A DNA stretch of 64,000 nt from Lichenicoccus roseus (GTDB lineage: Bacteria > Pseudomonadota > Alphaproteobacteria > Acetobacterales > Acetobacteraceae), in contig NZ_VCDI01000001.1 in assembly GCF_005844085.1 (NCBI RefSeq), positions 1,054,001 through 1,118,000 of the forward strand, read 5' to 3'. This document shows positions 57,203 through 64,000 of this stretch, piece after piece. The position numbers and the translations under genes are program-made. Positions within the stretch are counted from its first letter, which is position 1. Each line of letters starts with the position of its first letter. The notes beneath the pieces were generated by a model. It was not told where the DNA came from and made no database searches. It saw only the letters and a list, made by a program, of their open reading frames with translations.

Positions 57203-58030
57203 ATGCGCGTCACCCTGATGATCTGCCTGCGGCCCGGCTGCTCCAACAGCGCGCTGCTGCACTTCACCGCCGACCTCGCCGACCGGCTGGATGCCGAAGT
57301 CGTCGGCATCGCCGGCTGCCAGCCGATCGTGATCGCCACCAGCGAGGACTGGGCCATCGGCGACGTGGTCGGGCAGGACCGCCTGCAGATGCAGCGCGAG
57401 ATCGAGGCCGCCCGCAATGAATTCATGACGATGCCCGGCCTGCGCTCGCACGCGCCGCAATGGCGTTCGCACGTCACGCCGGCCAACCTGTCGACCTATG
57501 TCGCCCGCGAGGCGCGCTGCGCCGACCTTCTCATCGTCGGCGCAATGCAGGATCCGCCGCACGCCCGTCCGGCGCGTGACGTCGATGGCGGCACTCTGGT
57601 GCTCGAGGCCGGCCGTCCGGTGCTGCTGGTGCCCTCCGCGTCGGCGACGCTGCCGCTGGCACAGGTGCTGGTCGCCTGGAAGGACACGCGGGAGGCGAGA
57701 CGCGCCGTGCTGGACGCCCTGCCGCTGCTAAGGCTGGCGCGCCGGGTGGCGGTGGTCGAGATCGCCCCCGCGATCGACGAGGATGCGGCGCGGCACCGTG
57801 TGGCGGACGTCTCGCACTGGCTGCACAGGCATGGCATCGAGTCCGCCGCGTCGGTCAGCCGGTCCTATGGCGAGGATGCGAACGAGCTGGCGAGCGTGGC
57901 GCAGGAGATGGGCGCCGATCTCCTGGTCGCCGGCGCCTACGGCCACGGACGGCTGCGCGAGTGGGTGCTGGGAGGCATGAGCCGCGACATGCTGCTGCAT
58001 GTCGAGCACTGCACGCTGCTCTCGCACTAG
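57203..58030 (+). CDS. Universal stress protein
   Basis: A 275-residue USP with a second-half ATP-type loop: ADLLVAGAYGHGRLREWVLGGMSRDMLLH, which is the classical G-2x-G-9x-G motif (GAYGHGRLREWVLGG) with a serine following. The first half has the LIVGAMQDPPH relic. ATG 57203 has GGAAG ahead at 57191-57195. It follows the LuxR gene by 32 bases. Role in stress is by family only. Confidence 0.88.
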   Translation: MRVTLMICLRPGCSNSALLHFTADLADRLDAEVVGIAGCQPIVIATSEDWAIGDVVGQDRLQMQREIEAARNEFMTMPGLRSHAPQWRSHVTPANLSTYVAREARCADLLIVGAMQDPPHARPARDVDGGTLVLEAGRPVLLVPSASATLPLAQVLVAWKDTREARRAVLDALPLLRLARRVAVVEIAPAIDEDAARHRVADVSHWLHRHGIESAASVSRSYGEDANELASVAQEMGADLLVAGAYGHGRLREWVLGGMSRDMLLHVEHCTLLSH

Positions 58031-58087
58031 GCCCGACCGGTCAGCATCGGGCCGGCGCTCCCTCACCGTGGATCGCAGCGCGGTCGG

Positions 58088-59071
58088 CTATGGCACCAGC
58101 ACCGCGGCACCCTCGAAGCGACCGGCGCGCAGATCCGCCAGTGCGCGGTTCGCCTCCCGGAGCGGATAGGAAGTCGTGCGGGTGACCAGGCCCATGCGCG
58201 GGACCAGGCCGAGGAAATCGAGCCCGTCCTGGCGGGTCAGGTTGGCGACCGAAAGCAGGGCGCGCTCCTCCCAGAGCAGGGCATACGGGAAAGCCGGGAT
58301 GTCGCTCATGTGGATGCCGGCGCACACCACGCGGCCCCCCTTGCGCACCGCGCGCAGCGCCACCGGGACGAGGTCGCCATCGGTCGCGAAGATGATCGCG
58401 GCGTCGAGCGGCTCCGGCGGCGACTGGTCGGAGCCACCTGCCCAGACCGCTCCCAGTGTCCGCGCGAAGGCCTGCGTCGTGCCGTCCCCCGGCCGGGTGA
58501 AGGCATACACCGACCGGTCCTGCCATCGCGCCACCTGGGCGAGGATATGCGCTGCCGCGCCGAAGCCGTAGAGGCCGAGCCGCCTGCCCTCGCCGGCGAT
58601 CGACAGCGCGCGCCAGCCGATCAGTCCGGCGCACAGCAGCGGCGCCAGCGAGACATCGCTGCCGCTCTCGCCGAGCGGAAATGCGAACCGTGCATCGGCG
58701 ATGACGCTGGTGGCAAAGCCGCCATCGCGCGTGTAGCCGGTGAATAGCGGACGGTCGCACAGGTTTTCCCGCTGGGTCGTGCAATACGGGCAGGCGCCGC
58801 AGGTATGCCCGAGCCAGGGTACGCCGACACGCTCGCCCACCTGCAGCCCCGTCACATCGGCTCCGATTGCCTCGATGCGGCCGACGATTTCGTGGCCCGG
58901 GATGATCGGCACAAGCGGCGATGGCAGTTCGCCGTCGACGACATGCAGATCGGTCCGGCAGACACCGCAGGCCGCGATCGACAGCTTTATCTCGCCGCTG
59001 CCCGGCAGCCGATCCGGCAGCTCGGTCCAGACCAGCGGCGTACGCAACTCGTTGAGTACCATGGCCTGCAT
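58088..59071 (-). CDS. Zinc-dependent alcohol dehydrogenase
   Basis: A 327-residue medium-chain dehydrogenase. Catalytic zinc region: [31 protein letters not shown]; structural-zinc lobe [18 protein letters not shown] with all four cysteines; NAD loop [16 protein letters not shown] in the position of GxGxxG. It resembles the zinc-binding alcohol dehydrogenases of the adhP/adhA type. ATG 59071 and 59062 are both possible. Probably ethanol or aldehyde turnover during low oxygen. Box f- lies ahead on the minus strand. Confidence 0.9.
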   Translation of the reverse strand: MQAMVLNELRTPLVWTELPDRLPGSGEIKLSIAACGVCRTDLHVVDGELPSPLVPIIPGHEIVGRIEAIGADVTGLQVGERVGVPWLGHTCGACPYCTTQRENLCDRPLFTGYTRDGGFATSVIADARFAFPLGESGSDVSLAPLLCAGLIGWRALSIAGEGRRLGLYGFGAAAHILAQVARWQDRSVYAFTRPGDGTTQAFARTLGAVWAGGSDQSPPEPLDAAIIFATDGDLVPVALRAVRKGGRVVCAGIHMSDIPAFPYALLWEERALLSVANLTRQDGLDFLGLVPRMGLVTRTTSYPLREANRALADLRAGRFEGAAVLVP

Positions 59072-59099
59072 TGCGACCGTCACGATCCGGAAAGATCCA

Positions 59100-59146
59100 A
59101 TCACACCACCGGCCGCTATCTCCGGCAACGTTCGGGAAGTACACAC
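59100..59146 (-). promoter_or_regulatory. Box f-: weaker shared element + -10 (alcohol dehydrogenase)
   Basis: On the minus strand GTGTGTACTTCCCGA (59146 down to 59132) matches the 15-mer at 11 of 15 positions, followed after 26 bases by TGTGAT (59105 to 59100). A start near 59093 would give a 22-base leader to ATG 59071. The weakest of the eight by sequence. Confidence 0.4.
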
Positions 59147-59170
59147 AGCGCTCCCGCGGTCGCGACCGGG

Positions 59171-59217
59171 ATGGGTATTTTCCGTTCCTCGCAACGATGG
59201 CACCCGGATGGTTGATG
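59171..59217 (+). promoter_or_regulatory. Box f: shared element + -10 (HlyD-ABC unit)
   Basis: ATGGGTATTTTCCGT (59171-59185), 26 bases, TTGATG (59212-59217). Boxes f and f- face outward from one intergenic region, as c+ and c- do. Confidence 0.5.
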
Positions 59218-59263
59218 ACGGCATGCGGGATACTTGCGATGCCACGTCGGGACGGACGATCTG

Positions 59264-60364
59264 ATGCCGGCGTCGCCGACCCCAACGACGGCAGCACCTC
59301 CGGCCCCCGGTGCCGTACTGGAGGTTGCACCCGATGTGCAGCCGGGCCGTTCCGGGCGCGGATGGCGGCGCCTGGCAGCCGCAACCCTCCTCCTCGCCGT
59401 CATCGCCGGTGCCTCGGCGTGGTGGCTGACGCGTCCGCCAGGGCTGCCCGCCGGGTTCGCTGCCTCGAACGGCAGGCTGGAGGCGGAGGAGATCGATGTC
59501 GACACCAAGTTTGCCGGCCGGATCTCCGAGATCCTGGTGGACGAAGGCGACCTGGTGAAGCAGGGCCAGGTGCTGGCGCGGATCGATACCCGGGACATCG
59601 CCGCCCAGCTCGCCCAGGCCAACTGGCAGGCGGCACAGGCACAGCAGGCGATCCTCGAGAACCAGGAAACCCTCGTGCAGATGCAGAGCTCGCTGAAGCT
59701 TTCCGCACAGGAATTGCAGATGGCGCGACGGCTGGTGCAGCAGGGCTTCGAGACGATCGAGGTGCTGGACCAGCGCCAGTCGCAATTCGACAGCGCGATG
59801 GCCAACTACCACACCACCGAGGTCGGCATCATCTCCGCGCGAGCCGGAATGCAGGCCGCCATCCACAATGCCGAGCTGTATGCCGTCAACATCGCCGACG
59901 ACACCCTGGTGGCGCCGAAGGACGGCCCGATCGAGTACCGGCTGCACAACGTCGGCGAGGTGCTGCCCGCGGGCGGCAAGGTCTACACGATGCTCGATGC
60001 GACCTACGTCTACATGGACATCTTCCTGCCGACGAGCGCTGCCGGGCGGGTCAGGTTCGGCGACCAGGCGAGCCTGGTGCTCGATGCGTTGCCTGGGCGT
60101 CCGCTGCCCGCCACGGTGTCGTTCATCGCCACCGAGAACGAGTTCACCCCGAAGGCTGTCGAGACGCAGTCCGAGCGCGACCTGCTGATGTTCCGCATCC
60201 GGCTGCGCATCGATCCGGCACTGCTGCGTGCGCACGAGGCCCATGTCCGTTCCGGCCTGCCCGGCATGGGCTACATCCGGCTGGATCGGAAGGCCGGGTG
60301 GCCCGATGCCATCAAGCCGCTCCCCCGGCCCCCGGCCCATCAGCCCCCGACCAACCAGCCCTGA
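59264..60364 (+). CDS. HlyD-family membrane fusion protein (YhiI-like)
   Basis: A 366-residue periplasmic adaptor. An inner-membrane helix WRRLAAATLLLAVIAGASAWWL at about residues 34-55, then the lipoyl/barrel-sandwich hybrid (RISEILVDEGDLVKQGQVLARIDTRDI), a coiled-coil hairpin (AQANWQAAQAQQAILENQETLVQMQ...), and the second half VAPKDGPIEYRLHNVGEVLPAGGKVYTML. YhiI sits before rbbA in E. coli. ATG 59264 is preferred over 59234 because it gives a proper N-terminus. Confidence 0.9.
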   Translation: MPASPTPTTAAPPAPGAVLEVAPDVQPGRSGRGWRRLAAATLLLAVIAGASAWWLTRPPGLPAGFAASNGRLEAEEIDVDTKFAGRISEILVDEGDLVKQGQVLARIDTRDIAAQLAQANWQAAQAQQAILENQETLVQMQSSLKLSAQELQMARRLVQQGFETIEVLDQRQSQFDSAMANYHTTEVGIISARAGMQAAIHNAELYAVNIADDTLVAPKDGPIEYRLHNVGEVLPAGGKVYTMLDATYVYMDIFLPTSAAGRVRFGDQASLVLDALPGRPLPATVSFIATENEFTPKAVETQSERDLLMFRIRLRIDPALLRAHEAHVRSGLPGMGYIRLDRKAGWPDAIKPLPRPPAHQPPTNQP

Positions 60365-60365
60365 A

Positions 60366-63113
60366 GTGCCAGTGCCGCAGCAGGCCGATGCACCGGTGGC
60401 CGACCTCGCAGGCGTCCGGCACCTCTACCGCAAGACGGTGGCGCTGCGGGATGTCTCGCTCAGGCTGCAACCCGGCGGCCTGGTCGGACTGATCGGTCCG
60501 GATGGCGTCGGCAAGTCCACCCTGCTCGGCATCCTGGCCGGCGCCAAGCGCATCCAGGCAGGCGACGTGCGCCTGTTCGGCGGCGACTTCCGCAGATCGG
60601 GCCATCGTCGCGCCGTCTGCTCGCGCATCGCCTACATGCCGCAGGGGCTCGGCCGCAACCTCTACCCGGATCTCACGGTCGTCGAGAACCTTGCGTTCTT
60701 TTCCAGGCTGTTTGGCCAGAACGCCGCCGAACGCCGGCGCCGGATCACCGCCCTGCTCGCCGCGACCGGCCTCGCACCATTTCCCGACCGTCCCGCCGGC
60801 AAGCTCTCCGGCGGCATGCGGCAGAAGCTCGGCCTGTGCTGTGCACTGATCCACGATCCGGACCTGCTGATCCTCGACGAACCCACCACCGGCGTCGATC
60901 CGCTCTCGCGCCGGCAGTTCTGGGACCTGGTCGACGAGATGCGTGCCGGACGGCCGGCGATGAGCGTCATCGTTGCCACCGCCTACATGGAGGAGGCCAA
61001 TCGTTTCGCGCAGCTGCTTGCCATGAACGACGGCGCCGTGCTGGCATCCGGCACGCCTGCCGACATCATGCGGCAGACCGGCTGCGCGTCACTCGACGAG
61101 GCTTTCATCGCGCTGCTGCCGCAGGCGCTGCGCGACCGCCGCGTGCGGCCGGACATCGCGCCCCTCGAGGCGAAGCCGGGCGAGGTCGCCATCGAGGCCA
61201 TCCACCTGACCCGCCGGTTCGGCAGCTTCACCGCCGTCGACGATGTCAGCTTCAGGATCGGGCGTGGCGAGATCTTCGGGTTTCTCGGATCGAACGGCTG
61301 CGGCAAGACGACCACGATGAAGATGCTGACCGGCCTGCTGCCGGCGACGTCGGGCCGCGCGATGCTGTTCGGGCGCGATGTGGACGCGACCGACAAGGCG
61401 CTGCGCTACCGGGTCGGCTACATGTCCCAGTTGTTCTCGCTCTATACCGAGCTGACCGTCGAGCAGAACCTCGCACTGCATGCGCGCCTCTATCAGATCC
61501 CCCCCGCGCGCGCGAAACTCCGCATCGCCGAGCTGGCGCGGGATTTCTGGCTGACCGACCAGCTCGATGTCGCCGCCGGCGCGCTGCCGCTCGGCGTTCG
61601 CCAGCGACTGGCACTTGCGGTGGCGGTGGTGAACAATCCGCAGGTCCTGATCCTCGACGAGCCGACCTCGGGGGTGGATCCGCTGGCTCGCGACCAGTTC
61701 TGGTCGCTGCTCGGCCGGCTGTCGCGCAAGGATGGCGTCACCATCTTCATCTCGACCCATTTCATGAACGAGGCGGCGCAATGCGACCGCATCGTGTTGA
61801 TGAACAACGGCGCTGTCCTGGTCTCCGGCAGTCCCGGCGACGTGGTGCGCACGTCCGGCCGACTGACGCTCGAGGCGGCATTCATCAGCCTTCTCGAGGC
61901 GGCAAACGCACGACAAACTCCCGATCCGGGGCTGCGGTCCAAGGCCGGCGCAGCGCTCTCCGATCGCACTGCCGCAACCCGCGCGATCCTGTTCAGCCCG
62001 CGGCGCCTGCTGGCCTACGCCCGGCGCGAGGCGCTGGAACTGTCGCGCGACCGCATCAGGCTCGCCTTCTCGCTGCTCGGCACGAGCTTCCTGATGCTGG
62101 TGCTGGGGTTCGGCATGAACACCGATGTCGACCACGTTCCATTCGCCGCCTACGACCAGGACAGGACTCCCGAAAGCCGCGCCTATCTCGACGCCTATCG
62201 CGGCTCGATCTACTTCGAGGAACGCGCGCCGATCACCGACGACGCCGACATGGCGCACAGGCTCGGCGACGCCGAAATCGAGCTGGCGGTTGAGATCCCG
62301 GCAGGATTCGGGCGCGACGTGCGCAGCACGCGCCGGGTGAGTGCGGCGGCCTGGATCGGCGGCGCCATGCCGTTCTACGCGCAGACGACGCAGGGCTACG
62401 TGCAGGGCCTGCAGTCGCAATATCTGGCGGATCTGGCGGTGAGCACTGGGCAGGCGCCCGGCGCGACGCTGGCGGTCGCGGAGCCCCGTTTCCTCTTCAA
62501 CCAGAGTTTCGACAGCATCAGGTCGCTGGTGCCGACGGCGATCGCGCTGCTGCTCGCCCTGGTCCCGGCCGTACTGATGGCGCTCGCCGTGGTGCGGGAA
62601 AAGGAGTTCGGCTCGATCACCAACCTCTACGTGACGCCGGTGACACGGCTCGAATTCATCCTCGGCAAGCAGCTTCCCTATGTCATGCTGTCGATGCTGA
62701 GCTTCGGCATCCTGGTGCTCATCGCGATCTTCGTCTTCGGCATCCCGGTAAAGGGCAGCGTCATCGCGCTGCTCGGCGGCACCACGATCTACCTGTTCGC
62801 CACCACCGGATACGGGCTGCTGATCTCGACCTTCTCCAGCAGCCAGATCGCGGCGCTGTTCGGCACCGCGATCCTCACCTTCCTGCCCGCCACCCAGTTT
62901 GCCGGCATGCTGTCGCCGGTCTCGTCCAACACCGGCATGGGCATGGTGATCGGCCGCCTGTTCCCGATGAGCTACTACCTGCCCGTGACGATCGGCACCT
63001 TCACCAAGTCGCTCGGGATCGGCCAGCTTGCGCGAACGACAGGCATTCTCGCGCTCTTCGTCCCGGGCCTGATCGGTCTCAGCCTGCTGTTGATGCGCAA
63101 GCAGGAACGCTGA
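60366..63113 (+). CDS. rbbA: RbbA-like ABC ATPase/permease fusion
   Basis: About 915 residues, nearly the length of E. coli RbbA (911). Two ABC domains: first with GPDGVGKST, LSGGMRQKLGL and LLILDEPTTGVDP; second with GSNGCGKTT and a degenerate signature (LPLGVRQRLALA) and VLILDEPTSGVDP. From about residue 545 an ABC-2-type membrane region follows (SFLMLVLGFGMN..., SLVPTAIALLLALVPAVLM). E. coli RbbA is a ribosome-associated ATPase. It starts at GTG 60366, one base after the HlyD stop. Confidence 0.9.
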   Translation: MPVPQQADAPVADLAGVRHLYRKTVALRDVSLRLQPGGLVGLIGPDGVGKSTLLGILAGAKRIQAGDVRLFGGDFRRSGHRRAVCSRIAYMPQGLGRNLYPDLTVVENLAFFSRLFGQNAAERRRRITALLAATGLAPFPDRPAGKLSGGMRQKLGLCCALIHDPDLLILDEPTTGVDPLSRRQFWDLVDEMRAGRPAMSVIVATAYMEEANRFAQLLAMNDGAVLASGTPADIMRQTGCASLDEAFIALLPQALRDRRVRPDIAPLEAKPGEVAIEAIHLTRRFGSFTAVDDVSFRIGRGEIFGFLGSNGCGKTTTMKMLTGLLPATSGRAMLFGRDVDATDKALRYRVGYMSQLFSLYTELTVEQNLALHARLYQIPPARAKLRIAELARDFWLTDQLDVAAGALPLGVRQRLALAVAVVNNPQVLILDEPTSGVDPLARDQFWSLLGRLSRKDGVTIFISTHFMNEAAQCDRIVLMNNGAVLVSGSPGDVVRTSGRLTLEAAFISLLEAANARQTPDPGLRSKAGAALSDRTAATRAILFSPRRLLAYARREALELSRDRIRLAFSLLGTSFLMLVLGFGMNTDVDHVPFAAYDQDRTPESRAYLDAYRGSIYFEERAPITDDADMAHRLGDAEIELAVEIPAGFGRDVRSTRRVSAAAWIGGAMPFYAQTTQGYVQGLQSQYLADLAVSTGQAPGATLAVAEPRFLFNQSFDSIRSLVPTAIALLLALVPAVLMALAVVREKEFGSITNLYVTPVTRLEFILGKQLPYVMLSMLSFGILVLIAIFVFGIPVKGSVIALLGGTTIYLFATTGYGLLISTFSSSQIAALFGTAILTFLPATQFAGMLSPVSSNTGMGMVIGRLFPMSYYLPVTIGTFTKSLGIGQLARTTGILALFVPGLIGLSLLLMRKQER

Positions 63114-63114
63114 C

Positions 63115-64000
63115 GTGGGGGTATCCTCCTCCAACATCTTCTGGCTCGGCACCAAGGAGCTGCGCAGCTTCCTGAACGACACCGTCATGCTGGTGCTGCT
63201 CGCATACAGCTTCACCTTCGCCATCGTGGCGCAGACGAACAACACCGCGCAGGAAGTGCACGATGCGACGGTCGCGATCGCCGACGAGGATCGATCGCAG
63301 CTATCGGAGGCGATCGCCCGCGACTTCCTGCCGCCGTATTTCAAGCCGGCGGTTTCCATCGATCCGACAGCGACACAGCATGTGCTGGACGATGCCGCGT
63401 ACACCTTCGTCGTCGTGCTGCCGCCGCACTTCGAGCGCGACGTGCAGGCGGGCCGCTCGCCAGCGGCGCAGGTCGATATCGACGCCACCGCGGCGATGCA
63501 AGCCGGGATCGGCAGCACCTATGTCGAGAACATCATCCTCAACGAGATCCGCCACCACGATACCAGGACCGATCGCGTCGCCCCGGACGCCGTGCAGGTC
63601 GCGATCCACCTGCTCTATAACCCGAACGCGTCCTCTGGATGGTTCATGAGCATCATGGGCATCGTCAACAACATCACCATGCTGTCCATCATCCTGTCCG
63701 GGGCGGCGGTGATACGCGAGCGCGAGCATGGCACCCTCGATCACCTTCTGACGCTGCCGCTGTCCCCGGTCGAGATCGCGCTCGCGAAGGTAATCGCGAA
63801 CGGCCTCGTCATCCTGGCAGCCACCGCTTTCTCCCTGGTCTTCGTGGTGCGGCTGCTGTTGCACGTGCCGATCGCCGGCTCGATCCCGCTGTTCCTCGCC
63901 GGCGTCGCGCTCTACCTGTTCTATTCGCTCGCCGTCGGCCTCTTCCTGGCCACCGTGGTCAAATCGATGCCGCAGTTCGGGCTGCTGTTCCTGCTGGTCT
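63115..64000 (+). CDS. ABC-2 type permease (YhhJ-like), 3' partial
   Basis: The frame begins at GTG 63115, 1 base after the RbbA-like stop, and runs past the window edge. GVSSSNIFWLGTKELRSFLNDTVMLVLLAYSFTFAIVAQ is the first membrane helix of ABC-2 permeases; it continues with a large extracytoplasmic domain and helices IMGIVNNITMLSIILSGAAV and LALAGVALYLFYSLAVGLFL-like. The third gene of the yhiI-rbbA-yhhJ trio. At least 295 residues are visible. Confidence 0.88.
   Translation, partial: MGVSSSNIFWLGTKELRSFLNDTVMLVLLAYSFTFAIVAQTNNTAQEVHDATVAIADEDRSQLSEAIARDFLPPYFKPAVSIDPTATQHVLDDAAYTFVVVLPPHFERDVQAGRSPAAQVDIDATAAMQAGIGSTYVENIILNEIRHHDTRTDRVAPDAVQVAIHLLYNPNASSGWFMSIMGIVNNITMLSIILSGAAVIREREHGTLDHLLTLPLSPVEIALAKVIANGLVILAATAFSLVFVVRLLLHVPIAGSIPLFLAGVALYLFYSLAVGLFLATVVKSMPQFGLLFLLV

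Overview
This window is very G+C-rich, densely packed chromosomal DNA. The gene families fit an alphaproteobacterium, most likely of the Acetobacteraceae or a close relative. Pointers are a SAM-II-type riboswitch before metZ, the divergent mutY / DUF721-dsbA-smc block, a xylitol-dehydrogenase-like enzyme without structural-zinc cysteines, and a FixJ-type regulator. The assignment is inference from gene content; there is no rRNA and no phylogenetic marker I could test. No insertion sequence, prophage or CRISPR array was seen.

Positions 1-27,200 look like ordinary core chromosome. They hold a two-domain glycosyltransferase (cut by the window edge), Nudix and DUF427 proteins, tRNA-Gly(CCC), a SAM-II-like riboswitch with metZ, apaG-folE, and a tight minus-strand run mutY-cysG-moaB-cynS-phosphatase. 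From the mutY start codon the plus strand runs DUF721-osmC-dsbA-smc. Then come ada, two small paralogous membrane proteins flanking a gene-free stretch rich in hairpins, an SDR plus xylitol/sorbitol dehydrogenase pair, and a peroxide module (oxyR, BASS transporter, katA, hemH).

Positions 27,200-31,900 are looser and less coding. They contain a lipoprotein, tRNA-Thr(TGT), about 0.8 kb with no recognisable gene, a chemotaxis receptor, and a TylF-type methyltransferase gene broken by one in-frame TAG.

Positions 31,900-64,000 form an energy/stress island. In order: a DUF1269 membrane protein and a complete N-type ATPase operon (atpDCQRBEFAG); gluconokinase and an MFS transporter; a divergent pair of units (phosphoketolase-aldolase-phosphatase on minus, glucokinase on plus); BON-USP-BON genes with a beta-phosphoglucomutase-like HAD enzyme and a GH65 enzyme; a third BON protein with an unusual two-domain protein and an MscS-cNMP channel; a Crp/Fnr regulator; a LuxR protein with a FixJ-like DNA-binding domain; another USP; a zinc alcohol dehydrogenase; and an HlyD-RbbA-YhhJ type ABC system that runs off the end.

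The main discovery candidate is a shared promoter signature in this island. A 15-bp element close to TTGGGTAGTTTCCGA occurs in front of eight transcription units, always pointing the way of transcription, and a -10-like hexamer lies exactly 26 bp further on. It ties the N-ATPase, phosphoketolase, gluconokinase, glucokinase, BON/USP, alcohol dehydrogenase and RbbA-like units into one proposed regulon. The LuxR protein with the FixJ-like helix-turn-helix, encoded at 56,409, is a candidate regulator.
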